From NCBI GenBank assembly GCA_027922465.2, contig BQMF02000022.1, positions 868,001 through 932,000 of the forward strand: DNA of 64,000 nt, given 5' to 3'. Position 1 is the first letter of the stretch. Each line of letters opens with the position of its first letter. This DNA is from Turritopsis dohrnii. Taxonomy: Eukaryota > Cnidaria > Hydrozoa > Anthoathecata > Oceaniidae. A program made the position numbers and the translations under genes. The notes beneath the pieces were generated by a model. That model did not search any database and was not told the DNA's origin. It worked only from the letters and a program-made list of their open reading frames with translations. Shown here in pieces: positions 1 to 13,300 of this stretch.

Positions 1-153
1 TTATTGTATTATCTTAGAAACATGTTATTCTACATGAAATATCAGTCACATTATGAAGAAAGAAGAGTAGGTAAAATTCCCTGGTCTGTTACCTTAACCA
101 TTCTTTAGAGATAAATTTTGTATTTTTGTTGACATTTCTTTAACAATATATAG

Positions 154-3100
154 TAAAAAATCTAAGGAGCTAGCACTGGAACGAATTGAGCACTTAAAGG
201 AGCACAGCAAATTGCTTTTGCATGAAAGGAAACAGAAAGTAAAGCAATTGTCAAGACAAACCAATTCAATTCGAAAGTATGTTTCATTTGTTGTTATAAA
301 TTTCCTAATCAAGGATAAACTTTGTCATTGCTGTTGAATTCAATCTTGTTGTTATACTAGATATTGAAATGGCTATTCAACACCTAACTTTTTGTTCCTT
401 TGAAAGATGTGTGTTTTGCACACCTCTATACATTCCATTGCAAATTTCGAATTGATAAATTTATACATATCTGTGAAATTTGCTACAAAATAATGATTAA
501 CAAACTTAGATACTACATAATACATTAGTCCTTCTGTCAAAGTAAAAGATTCACTCCCAAGATATTGTCCAGAGAAGGCAGAAGTGGAGATATAATAGTC
601 TAATCGTGTTTACATAAGTGAATAGTTTTTTAATTCTAATTCAGCCATTATGTTTGTATAGTTCAAATGGCTTCATCCCAGTTCCAAAAGACAAAATACT
701 AAGAAAGCAATGATAACTACCATCTCATAATCTATTTGGTTACTAAAGTAATCCCAACAGAAATGATTTTTCTTTTTTAAAAAATAAATCTCCACAAGAC
801 GATTTGAAGGGAAGATTCCAGAAACTGTCTGGAGTGATGCTTATGATATTCAGTAAATAAAAGTGAAAATATAGTAAAATAAACCTTTTTTATTCAAAAT
901 TAAAATTAAATGGTTGAACAGTTTAACCAGTGGGACTGTCTTTTTAATCTGTTACGTTTTCAGAAAATGTTTTTCGGTCATACCAATTTGATTGAAATTG
1001 TTAGGAACAAACTCATGACAAACCAGAAGTGTATGATCCCAGAATTGGTCAGATTGCAGCTACAAGGAAGCAAAGAATATAACCCTCTTGCTCCTTTAGG
1101 TACCATATCTGCACTTTTCTGATTCACTGTTATTTACTGAAAGGAAACCCATCTCATCATAACTAATGGATACATATCACAGGATCCCTTTAAGGTTAAA
1201 CTGACTTGCAAGTAAGGGGTATCCATAAGAAATCACCTTGTCGGATCAAAGCAGATCCATCTATTTATTGACTTGTGTAAAATCGAGAAAATGTTTAGAT
1301 TAAATTAATTATGGGAGTCAAAAGTTTTGACTTCCTTTGTATATATTGCTATCATTACAATTGATATTTTTACAGGAAACAAGAAGACAGGAAAAAAAGT
1401 AAAGAAGATGAGGAAGAAGAGAGGAGGCAGAAAATACTGAAGAGTCGAAAACTGAAGCAGCAAATAGCTACTGAAAAGTTTCAGAGATATACAGAACCGC
1501 CCAAGAAGGGAAAAAATAAAAGACAAGGTATAACACTTGGAAAAAGAACAAAGAAAAACATTTTTCTTTATTTTGCTTGAGCCTTCTGCATGCAAATTTG
1601 ATGAAAGCAGTTTACTAGCATGTTTCAAAATTAATCTGAAAGTATCTATATGTCTAACTCTTTTCTAATTACTTGTTTTCAGGTTTCGGTTCTGGTTTAC
1701 GTGATGGGCTGTATAATGTTCGAGGACATGTCATTGAAATTAAAAATGGTGTGCGGGTGGGTTCCACCAAACAGAAAGAACCATCAAACAATTGTGATGT
1801 CGTTGTTGATAATCAGTTAGTTATGTCCCCGATCTTACAAAAGACACTCTATTCTCCCGGTACTACTGTCGCTGATCAATTGAATAGTTTCTTGGGAGAT
1901 TTAAAGGACAATCGTGAATATGGTTCTACCTTTCCAGTCAATGCAATAAAAACAAACCAAATCCAAACTGACGTTTCTGACTGGGTTCCCAATCACCACA
2001 ACAAAACCCAGGGTGACCAAACAACTTACATTGAACCTTCAAACGGAAAAGAAAAAGAAATTCAGTGTCGAAATGATATGTATTCTTCACTACACGAAAG
2101 TACAGACAGTTTAAATGGACAGTTAAACTTACGAAGTAGTTTAAAAGGGATGAATATCCGAAATTTATCCGACTCCATAGAAAGAAAAGTTACTTTCTCA
2201 AAAAGTATTCATTATAATGATGGATGTACAGAACCGTTAAATACGAAAATGACTGACAGAATACCATTATACAAACGTCTTCAGAATAACACATATCCTA
2301 AGGAGAGAGTAAGTGCCGTCCCTGTTGCCAGGACAACTGAAGAAACACTCGATCAACTACGACAGGAAATGCTGATACCATTATATCCGAGATACAATGA
2401 TTATAGTTATCCTGATTCAGTAAAACTTTTAGAAAATACTGAAGAAGAAAATAGCACTGTTACTACTACTCCAGTGGACAACCATGATATAGATGTCACA
2501 TCGCAGCAACACATATTGAAAGATCAAAGTTCAATAACGTTAAATACCATACAACATACTTCAAATACAGAAGACTGCTTAGAAACGAAACTGCAACGAA
2601 CGAACTCCTTATCTGATGAAGAATACTTTGATTCCCTTGCAGAAGATGTAACAGTTAACAGGAAGAGTGACGTTCCTACAAGCGACGTGCTTGAAGTAGA
2701 CACTCAGAAGTATCACTATCAGAAGCCCAATCTTGATTCCTCCTTTCTTGACCAGAATAATAATCGTGATAGTTTAATGAAACCATTGGATAGTCAGATT
2801 TCAGTTACCCATATAAACAGTCTTGCAAATGATGACAAGAAGTTGAATGCAAATACATTTCATTCAAATACATCAATTCAACAGCTGCGACACCAAGAAA
2901 ATGAAATCCCCATCGCGCAGCCAATGCATAGTCATCATCCAGCCATCACCTCAATTAATACAGCGTTATATCAAGATAGTTATACTTATTCTCTTTCTTA
3001 CGTTTCGCAACCTCTTAACAATGTGAATCTAAGTGCGTCTCTTAATGGTTACAATGGCAATCAGAACTTCTCCTCTTTCAATTTCAATTCTCCACAAATC

Positions 3101-5948
3101 CCAAGTTACTCTTCGCACTCGGAAAATATCAACACTGAAACAAAGAATCTTCGAAGTGAACAACATTATAACGGTGATGTTACGCCATCAACCATCCCCG
3201 TAACAGCACACACTTCTCATATGTTGGAGTATACAGCTGTTAATAACAACACACAGTGGTCAGTTAATCCACTGATATCTATGCAAAAGCTTCAGTCCAA
3301 TGTAACGACAGTTCACGCCTCTACATTCCCACATACAAATGGTATATATTTCAATACCGAGAATGTTATATCGGAACCTTCCCAGCCATCGCTTTCATAC
3401 AATACAGGACCTTTTTTACAGCGCCAAGAAACTGGGAAACAGTTGGATCATGTTGACGGGAATGAACTTTTCAAGTATGATAATTCCGATTCTAATCCAC
3501 GCTCAAATGGTTTTAAAAATAATTTGATTTCATTGGACAAAATGGAGGAGGCGAAGAAGCCTAGTGATGAAATTTATGATGATATCGAAAAAAGTCTGGC
3601 CGGTCTGACATTAGAGAACGGCAGGAGTAAATTGGAAGAAAAAGTCTCATCGCCGCGACCGAAAGTTATTCCTCACGGTAAAGAGCAGCAGCCTTTCAAT
3701 CAATTGCCATCACAAAAAATTGAAGCTCGCGAATTCACTTCACCACGTCAGAAATCTGATAAGATTAATGAGGCCGTCCGCGATGGTTCGGCCATACCTA
3801 TAAGAATTCACTCCAACACCGCTCGTCGTGGACGCATCATTGTTAGCGCTACGAAACGCAAACCACTAACTGGATTTGCTCCGCACCCTCCACAAACATC
3901 TAAAAATGCCATTGAGGAAAAAGACGTCTCTGTGACGCCTCAAGAAAAAATGAATTCTCATTTGAAATCTTCTCCTAATTCCTTTCACAGGAGATCTGTA
4001 AGTGCGAATGCTATCGTCAGCAAAAAACCACCGTTAATGGCAAAGCAGCGACCTTACTCGAATAGCGCAATTAAACCACAAAGTCACCATGTACAAAATC
4101 AAAATCCAATTCCTTCTTTCGAGAACTGGACAAAAACACACCCTAATAACAAGAATCTTTCTACTCCACTCCGTCAAATACCGTTGGACAAAACACCCAC
4201 CGATGACGAAATCAACAAGCTTTGGGAAAATGTTCGCGAGTGTCTATCAACAGAATCCGCTGAACATGAGAGTTCCGACCTTTCCACGGGTGCCAATCCA
4301 TCTTTTAAACACCAAAGGAGTATTTCTGGTTCATCCCATAACAGAATATCTGCCAATATTGTCTATAGGAGACAAAATTCCAGCGACAGTATTAGTAGCA
4401 CCAGCAGTTTTTCTAAAAGACAACCTTTACTTCCGCAAAGGGCAAGTAAAATGTTCGCAAACACAAGAAGTGGTAATACAACTGCTGAGAATAATCATGG
4501 TGTTTCTTTGAGAGGAGCGAAGACAGAATCAAATAAGTATAGAGAAGGTTAGGAAAGACTTTATTGTGACAGTTTTTGTTTGTTTGTTATGTGGGAGAGA
4601 AGTTGGTTAATTAAAAATTTACGATTTACATTTGTGCTTTCAAGTTGCGATGAGTGGAAAATAAATCTTTTTTACAGTTACCCCGAGCATGGCAACATTT
4701 TTGACGTTGGAAGAGATGTGCGCGAAAGACTCGCTCATAAGTAACCCAGCTCCTGCTGCTTTCCAATTAACCAGACAAAATCGATATCCAGGTATGTACC
4801 TTTCAGATCTCAATATATATATAGGCGTATTTCTTATTGACATGTGTTTTTAATGTTAACCCGTTCATGTGTCTCTGTTGTTTCTTTCTGAGCAACTCTT
4901 ATTTGAATCCATAAATGGACTGTTAAACCATTCTAAGGGGCTGATCATATGGAGCTTTTCATCCCGGCGTCCCGGGACGGTTTTTACATTGCGATCATAT
5001 GAGATTTTTGTCCCGATGAAAATCATCCCGGGATAGTTTTTATGTTATTGTTTATATAAAAAATTTTATTAATGCGCACGCGTGAAATATTATCTCGTCC
5101 CGGCTAGACGAGATAACTGTGATCATATGGAAAAGAACCACCTCGCTTAAGCGGGATCCCGGCAGAAATAAACGAGATCCCGACTAACTGGGACAGGGTG
5201 ATTTTTTTCGTTTTCCATATGATCAGAAAAAATTTTTTAGCGAGAATTACACAAAAGCTAGGATCTCGTCAAAACGTCTCGTCTCCCCCTGTCGGGATGA
5301 AAAGCTCCATATGATCAACCCCTAATAGCGGAGATCTTGACGGTGGCCCACCTTTTATTCACAACGACGATGTTGAAGAACGACAAATGATATAATTCTC
5401 ATTCTTTAGGTGCTGTCACGGCTTTATCAGTTGAAGAACAGCGTGTTATGAAATCCTTAGAAAGAATCAACTTGAGGCTGAAGGGTAATAACCATTGACT
5501 GACTTTCCTGGTTTTGTTATCTCTGCGGATTGACATTTAAAATGGAACTGTGAAATCAGTAAAGGGAAATAAAAATCCTTTTCATTTATAGAGCAAGAAA
5601 GGAAATTGGTAATATAGAGAAGAGGAAGCAAGCAATTTGAATTTCAACGTTGGTTTGTGATAAAACACTGGAGAAGCATAAACTAACATCGACGGTTTTT
5701 TCCAGTATCGGTTGACCACGAAGATAGATATGACGTTAGCTGTCAAGACTAGGAATAGATTGTGCACGTACTTTCCATATAATATATTATCGTCCATGTG
5801 ACAATGTACAAATATCATTAGAAAATAAAATAACAAAAATGGTTTTGTTTTACAGAATATTTCAAATGTCAATATAGAAGCTTAAATTATTTCGTATCAA
5901 TGTTGTTGTTTTTCAGAAGTCCTCACCCTCCTTAAAAAGATTACGTAG
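154..5948 (+). CDS. CEP126: CEP126-like centrosomal/ciliary protein, 3' part (six exons, 5' end outside window)
   Basis: Exons 154-276, 1376-1527, 1683-4547, 4678-4791, 5410-5484 and 5917-5948 join in one frame to a TAG, giving about 1119 residues. The first two exons encode a highly charged coiled coil ending in ATEKFQR, the pattern I remember from the N-terminus of vertebrate CEP126. The 2.9-kb central exon is low-complexity, Ser/Asn-rich and probably disordered, with a basic patch (RRGRIIVSATKRKP) in its last third. The fifth exon carries EEQRVMKSLERINLRL, which resembles the conserved C-terminal helix of CEP126. Human CEP126 (about 1100 residues) sits at the centrosome and ciliary base and binds microtubules. 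The long exon reads 5 nt past the chosen donor to a TAG; splicing at GAAG/GTTAGG is preferred because all three downstream exons then keep frame and restore the CEP126-like tail. The family name rests on remembered motifs, not on an alignment. Confidence 0.7.
4937..5322. mobile_element. PIF/Harbinger-type MITE in a CEP126-like intron
   Basis: The 386-bp element has about 29-bp terminal inverted repeats that differ at one base (left end GGGGCTGATCATATGG, right end the complement of GGGGTTGATCATATGG). It is flanked by direct TAA copies at 4934-4936 and 5323-5325. A three-base TWA target and GGGGCTG-like ends are typical of PIF/Harbinger. The interior has more inverted CCCGGGA-type sequence and no open frame, so it is non-autonomous. 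It lies in the intron between the exons at 4678-4791 and 5410-5484. Confidence 0.8.
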
Positions 5949-7351
5949 TTGAGGAAATAACCATAGCAACAAGGACGACAACATTTGTGAATATTCAGGG
6001 CTATAACGTATGGTATATGAGTAGGTTATCTGAGAATTTTAATTCATCAACATTTTGCTGGAAAATATTGTAAAAACACGGGAAAGAGAGAAACATGACG
6101 TGGTTATAAATGCTCGCTGACTCAAACAGATTTAACATGATTTTCACCATGATAAACTCAATTTGCGAGACGAATGTTTACATGATTATTCAGAAATTTA
6201 TGATAACTTGTTGATGGATAGAAATGTTCTAAACTAAAAGTAAAAGTACTTTAATATTCCTAATTTAAAAATGGCACATATTGATACATAAAAGTAAAAA
6301 GCTGAAAATGTAATCAAAGGATTGGGAAAACAAATAAAAAATGAAACAGGATCATCATAATTCGATAATGAGCTTTCACGTGCATGGAATGTAAAATTCT
6401 TCTCTGACTGAAAAAAGTTCTTCTAATGATAATGTTTGATGTTAAAATTACTTTTTTGTCGAAATTTTGTCGTCCTTACGTAAACTACCAAAAGTTTGAC
6501 AATTTTCTTTCCTTTTTCCCCTCTGTTTAATAATTTTTATTCAATACCTCTCAAAACTTTCCTTTTCAAATTCATCATTGAAGATATCGAGCATGTGTTT
6601 TGGCGATGGAAAGTTTCGGTCGGCAAAATATTCGTCAAATTAACGAAAATACCTGGTGCCTTTGAAGGGCGAAGTTTAACTCTATCGTCTATTGCTTTCT
6701 ACTGAGCATGCGTCAAGATAATCGCCATAATTGTTTTGAACTTCGTTCGGAACGCCGTTACAATACTTTCGGTTCCGTTAAATTTTACAAAGCAGAAGCC
6801 AGAAGAAAACAGACACAGTGGAAAACTGGAGTGACGAAGTGGCTGAAAAGTATGGACGTCTCTGCTAACTCTTAAATTTTATTATATTTGTAGTTATTTG
6901 ACACTTAATTATCATCTTTGTAGGTTATCGAACCCATCTTATTTAAAAGTAAAAGAGATTCGTTTGATACAAGGCTACTCACTCTGTGTCTTCCTGTATA
7001 TATTCAAAACAATAGTCTAGGATTTCCTCCTAGTGTTTTGCTTGGATCTTATTTCATTGAAACATAGTTGGCTGGGGAATGGACACAGTTTAGCTAAATT
7101 TGAAATTTAAATCTTTTTATGAAGGAACGCTTAATATAATGTTGATATTATTTACAAAAATAATTGCTATAAACAGGAAACATAACTAGAAAAGTTTGAG
7201 GTGTGGAGGAAATGAAGTTAGCCCCTGATCACACTTTCTTGAATAAAAAATTGAAAAACGCTAATTTTCTATTGAATGCGATTATTACAGGAAGTGAGAC
7301 AAATTAGTACGCACAGAACATTTCATAAATAAATTAATCCTTAATAATTAT
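5949..7351. other. Intergenic region between convergent genes
   Basis: This holds the 3' ends of the CEP126-like (+) and ARHGAP20-like (-) genes. I see no convincing coding exon. A possible + strand poly(A) signal (AATAAA) lies at 6333-6338, and a possible - strand one (TTTATT on +) at 6878-6883. Either would give a 3' UTR of about 400-500 nt. Confidence 0.45.
6333..6338 (+). terminator. Possible polyadenylation signal AATAAA for the CEP126-like gene
   Basis: An exact AATAAA lies 385 nt after the stop codon on the coding strand. Such hexamers are common by chance in AT-rich DNA, so this is only a candidate. Confidence 0.3.
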
Positions 7352-10300
7352 TCATACGTAGGATTCATTATGGGCCCAAATTTTTTTGAAAATATCTTTG
7401 TCATCTGTCAGATTGTTATTATTTTCAGTATAACGATGTTTCGAAATCTCTAACAATTCTGCTGTTCGTTCAGAGTGCTCTTCTTCGCTTTGTCTTTCTA
7501 GAAATTTCAATGCTTGCCGACTTTTCATTTCTCTGAGATCAGGTCTTGACAGATGACCATTCATGGCAAACATTTTATTTCTTCGAGGTTGTTCCATGGT
7601 TTCAGATAGAATGTCTTTTCCTTGTTTGTACCCAAATCCATCATTGAAGGCGTTCCGGATTTCCGATTTCAGTCGTCGGTTCGTTTTCCTCAATTCCCTG
7701 GCTGTAATGACTCTACCCGGCTCCACGCTTGGTAAGTTATTCACTCGAAGTTCATCCAATTTCAACGGTGCTTTGGTTAAAGTTAACGAAGTCTTTTGAA
7801 ATTGGATTGAATGAGATTTAGTTTGACCATCTGATTTCAATGAATTCTTCTTGTTATCCGTTTTAAAGTTCAATGAAAACGGATTATTAACAGACTGTGG
7901 AGATAATTTGATTTCATTATTAATCGGGTTTTCTGTCGGTACCGAACAAGTACTATCAACACTGGAATTGATATCGGATTCAATGTTACCAGAGCTAACT
8001 GAAAAGTCATGGTCTGATTTACAATTCAGTTCCAACTTGGGAAATTTATTTCTATCTCGTTCAGCTGGTGAAGTTTCTATGCTTTCAACTGCTTTGCTAG
8101 AGTTTGTTACTGTATTTCTAGGTGGTGATGTTTCCAAAGATGAGCTGGTAACATTAGAAGACACACTCGACATGGAAGATGCACTGCCTGTTCCTGAAAC
8201 AGTATTTGTTTTTGTTATAGGCATATTTTTATTGATCGTCTCAAATATGGAATTAAATGTCGAATCAATATTTGCTCTTTGTATTTCGTGTGAGCTTTTT
8301 GCGCGTGGGAGTCCGTTAACAAATTTTCCTCCTCTTTCTATTTTGTTCGTTTTCGGGGCAGTTTTTGAATTTAGGTCCGAATTGACTGTAACACAACGAC
8401 GTAATTCTTTCATAGGTACAACTCTACGTACTCTCTGCACCTCCTGGGCATCTAAAGTATTTACAAAGTTCTGTAGGGGTTGGTACTCGTCTACGTCTTG
8501 TTTTTGAATTAAAGTGGCTTGGGCAATAAGGGGTTTCTTTACTGTTGTGGACTGAACAATCCGATGTTTCGACTGCGTACGTTGTATGTGCTCTTCATAC
8601 GACGGTGCTGCAGGTTGTCGCCGTCTATCAACAGAATGAAAGATGACATTTGGTGTAGCATAATACTCCGTAGCAAAATGTTGTATCATCGGCTGGGAAA
8701 TGACACTTTTCCTCGCAATTTTTTGAGGAGCGGCATTGCTTGTAGGAGATGTTGAAACGTTTACGTTCTCGGTCGTTTTTTGAGAAAGTTCCGAAAATTG
8801 TTTTCGTTTTTCATTCGGTTTTGGTGAAGGTGGCGATTCGGTAATATGTCGTTTATGTTCGATAAGTTCGGCACTTGTGGTGCTTGAGCTTAAAACACGT
8901 TTATTTCTCGGATGTCGTAACAGTTTTCTTTGAAATTGCTCGTTACTATCTGATCCTTCATGATCTGAAATGTCCGAATATGCCTTAGCATCAATTATTT
9001 TACTTTTGTCTATTAGCATAATTTCGCGCTTTCGTGAAGTCGTCGGCGATGATGGACTACTCCTTGAACCGGTCGTCTTTTCTGGTGCTAGTGTTATAGA
9101 CGGTACATTTAGTATCACCGCACTTTTTGTCTCATCTGAATCATTAGTGCCTAAACTAGAATCACTATGTGTAAAAGCAGAGTTCATTGAATTTTCATCT
9201 GGTGTAAAAACGAAGTCTGGTGTTGGGGGTTCATTTTCTTTTTCGAAATCACTTCGAATAGCTTCGCCATCATTATCATCCGAGCTCTGTCTACATTTGT
9301 ATATAAACTGATCAGTGCCAGAATCCGAATCTTCACCCGGTCCTTCATCCAGTTGAATATCGGATTCAAGTCCAAGTAAATATTCATTCTCTTCCGAAAA
9401 TATCGCAACAAAGTTGTCGATCAAGAAGCAAATGACGTCACTGGAACCAGCTGCCTGTTCAGTGACGGATAATTTGCTATGAACAGGTGGCCACATGACA
9501 CTTGGTGATACACAAATTGATAGGTTGTACGAGTTCATGTTGTTTCTCTCAGAAAATCTTTGAATATGATATAACGCACACATAAACCTCATTGTCACTT
9601 CGTAATGTTCTTTCGGCAGTTGACTCAGAATTCTTTAAAAAAAATAAACAAAAGATTTCATTAGGTTAGAAGTAGTTTAGATTCTGTCCAGTGGGTAAAA
9701 TCGTCAAAAAAATCACTGCGACGAAGAGCATTTTTAATCAAATTGTGTGCATATTTCTATAGAAATGTACTCCTTCGCAAAGATTTTTTAACAAATGTGC
9801 CGTCTAATTAGGCTTGTTTTATATCATTTGATGGACTTGCGATTAAACATTTACAGCAGTTTGTGTCTGCCATTTTTTTCTTGAGTATAGCCTACCAGCA
9901 AAAGTGGAAAAACTAGTACAGCGGACAACCACATCTATTGTTGAAATCGACAGATTTTGTATTGTAAACTATTATTATGTTCTTACCGTTTCATTTGGTC
10001 AACACGGGCAGATGAATCTTCGGTTGCTTTGGATGATACAAGATCGTCATAAAGATCACTAATGATTAAACTGTCAGGTAGAGACCGACAAAAATCTTTT
10101 ATCACCGTTGCCAAGACGATAGCACTCTTTTCTTCAAAATCGACTTCCTTTCCTAAAAGTGACAAAAATAGTCATCATATGATGAACGTATAAATAGAAA
10201 TCTACTGAATTGATTGGCTGGGTAAAATGTTACCTTGATCAAGCATTAATCGGATCTGCTTTACAGTTCTTTGATTTGCCGACTTTCGAAATATTCCAGT

Positions 10301-13300
10301 AGTAGCGGGGCCTCTCCGAAACAGTTGCAGCAAAATGTCCTAATCAAACAGACGAAATGAAAATACTTTCTCTATCCAAAAGTAACACTAATTATTTTGT
10401 AAAACCAATTCACTGAAGATATGGGATAAGGTTATTTTTACTCACCTGGATTGGTTTGGGAACCACATCGTCTTCTGTTGAGAGTTGTGTAAGTGGATTT
10501 CCAAATAATCTATGATTGTGAGAACGAAAGAAATTTTTTAAACTTCGCTGTTTTCGAGTCCATCCATTTTGATGTTGGGTGATGTTTTGAGTCATCCCAG
10601 ATAAAGATTTTGTTATATGCAGACTATGCGATCGCACCATACTATAAGAACCGACTACGTTTGAGACGGTATTAAAACCAACACTCGTCCATTTCCTTTT
10701 CCGCACTTGAAGTAAGGAAGGATGATTTTCAATGTCCAAATGTATTGACGAGAAGAAAATAATCTTCGGTGATGAATTACTCCTTTATTTACTTTCTTCT
10801 TGCAAAAAAAAAAAAAAAAAATTATCATATATGTCAACCACAGTTTTACACTTGACGAAAATCATTTAATCAAATTTATCATTGGTCTTTTGCTTATATC
10901 TACAGAAAAGTTGACGAAATCTATGGTTCATAAAGCTTTAGAAACGGTACCCACAAGTCATATCCGTTACTTTGGTTCGTGCCCATGTTTCTTTTTAGCT
11001 ATTGTACCTTCTATATTAAAATACCCACGCAAAATACAGATTGGGTTTTGTAGTTCACTGTGATATTCTCCTGATCGCTTTTTTTTGCGTGTGTGTGTGT
11101 TGCTGTTTCAAAAAGTTTGAGTGGCATTAAACTCTCTTGTCTCTTGCTAAATTATAAACTTCCTTCCTAAGGCGTTCGATTACTCGTGGAATGGAAAGGT
11201 GCACTGTATTATTATCAGTTTTAATATTACACCACATATCAGATACTTGTAACATGGAACTTTAGGTTAGTTTAGTGAAGGCTTTTCTGAATAAAACCAT
11301 TAAACTCCTAAGATATTTTGGCCTAGGTAATTGCGACAAATGTCTTACGTAAGTTACATCAAAATATTCCGAATGCTAAAAATAATGACCAGATTTCATA
11401 ATATTTTCTACGGATTAAGTCACTTTATATAAGAAAATGATATAAATAAAAAAAACTTTGTAATGTTAAGAAAGAGTTGGGAAAATATGACGCAATGTCA
11501 ACCGTTTTATTTGCTTTTTGTTTTGTCTTAAATTTTGTTTAATTAAAAGCAATATTAGTTGTCCCTTAAAAAAACGATAAGTGCGTCACTGCCAACAGGT
11601 CAGCCGTCAATTCATGAAACATTTTATCTGTAAAAGTTTCACTACGCTTCACCACAAAGTATCTATTTGCTTTTAGTGAAACCACGACATAGCTTACAAA
11701 GAAATTTACAGATAAGCAAATTTTCAAAACTCAAAAAGAACCAATTTCGAAAGGAAGTTACGTCAAAGCCGAAGATTTGTTTCTTATGTTAGATTTTTTT
11801 TCAAAGAGTACAACTTGGATGATAACTTCTCTTTCATCCTTACAAATATTTCACTACAATAGGAAAAAATTCATTTTTATCCCTGTTGCAAGTATTAACA
11901 AATTTCAGGCTATGCTTATGTAAACTTCAACAGGCCTTATCCAGCCTTGATCGTAAAAAGAAGCTATATAGTTGATCACATCTTATGTATCAAAGGCCCA
12001 TTTATTTACACCGCATACCATAGAAATAATTATTTTTGCTTACTTTCCCGGGGGCAATGCTTCCATTTGACTGTATGGAGCTTTTATGGTCTTTTTATTC
12101 ATCGCCCAATTAATGATAGGGGACTTCTTAATCGGGTTCTTCCATTTCTTTTGAGAATTTCCAATATCTAAAAAAAAACAAATGTAGATTGACGCGATAG
12201 TGATAGTGACCGTGTCTCTCGACAATGATCTTTTCGAAAAACCAAAATATGATCGCGACGTACAGGTAAACCGTAGACACAAAATGTTTGTCAAGTGTAC
12301 AACCAAAGAAAAAGACTTTCTATCCAATAGGCGGTTCAATGTATAAGCTTCTACCTTTTTTTGTTTTTTTCAAAACGAAATGAAATTTGGCATCTTGTGT
12401 GATTGTGGCAGTATCGAACTGGTTTTCATTTTCGTCATGTGTGATGTCAGGATATGTCCTGCAATGATTCATTTTAATTGAATAGGGTGACTCGTGCCCT
12501 AAAAATATCAAATCAAATAGGATGATAGTGAATTGTTAAAAATCCAATTGACAGACAAAATCACCGGTTTTTTTTGGTCTTAAAACTTAAATAATGCATC
12601 TACCTATCAAACCGATATCTTTTGTTGACAGCCATAGTTGATAATCAGTTGGCTCCTCGTTCTTAAATAAACATAATTATTTGATCAAACTGCAAATTAT
12701 GTTTTTTTTTGCATTTGCATTTACTCATAAATAGAGGAATATATTACTTGATATTGAAAATGTTCCAAAGACATTTTTATAACCTCCCTTGCATCGTGTT
12801 TTGACGTCACTGAAAGCGTTGCCATCTAAACAAAAATGACGTAGCACATTCGTTAAGGAAATATAGCAATGATTACCTAACATAATTTGAACTTTGCACT
12901 TATGAAATGAGGATCAGGGCACTATAGGAGAGTTATCGCTTACAGTTCACTGGGCATGTTTTCTTTCGATATAAACAGGTTCTTTGTTACATGAGCACAG
13001 CTTAATATTAACATGAAAACGAGGTTTGTATGGACAACCGAGCGTGGCGTATAAACATAACCATGCTTACTTGTGGAGTGTACGAATCGTCAGCATTCAC
13101 TCGATTGCAAATTTTGATTGGTATTTCTTTCGTGTCTTCATTCTCTCGTCGTTCGTTAATACTTCTATAAAATTTATTCGAAATAAATTTTTCATGTTTT
13201 TCCCTCACCATCATCAAAACAAAGAGCATATATATAACATAGGTTATGTTACCAAACATTTTATAAAAATCATAATCTATAAAAATGACAGGCACAAGTA

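Noticed and set aside
4089..4511. 140-codon frame overlapping the CEP126-like long exon
   Set aside because: It is a shifted frame inside a long coding exon with no start context or domain of its own.
7563..9311. Several open frames on the + strand (for example 7851-8507, about 218 codons)
   Set aside because: They are antisense to the last ARHGAP20-like exon; their openness follows from that exon's codon composition and they show no motifs.
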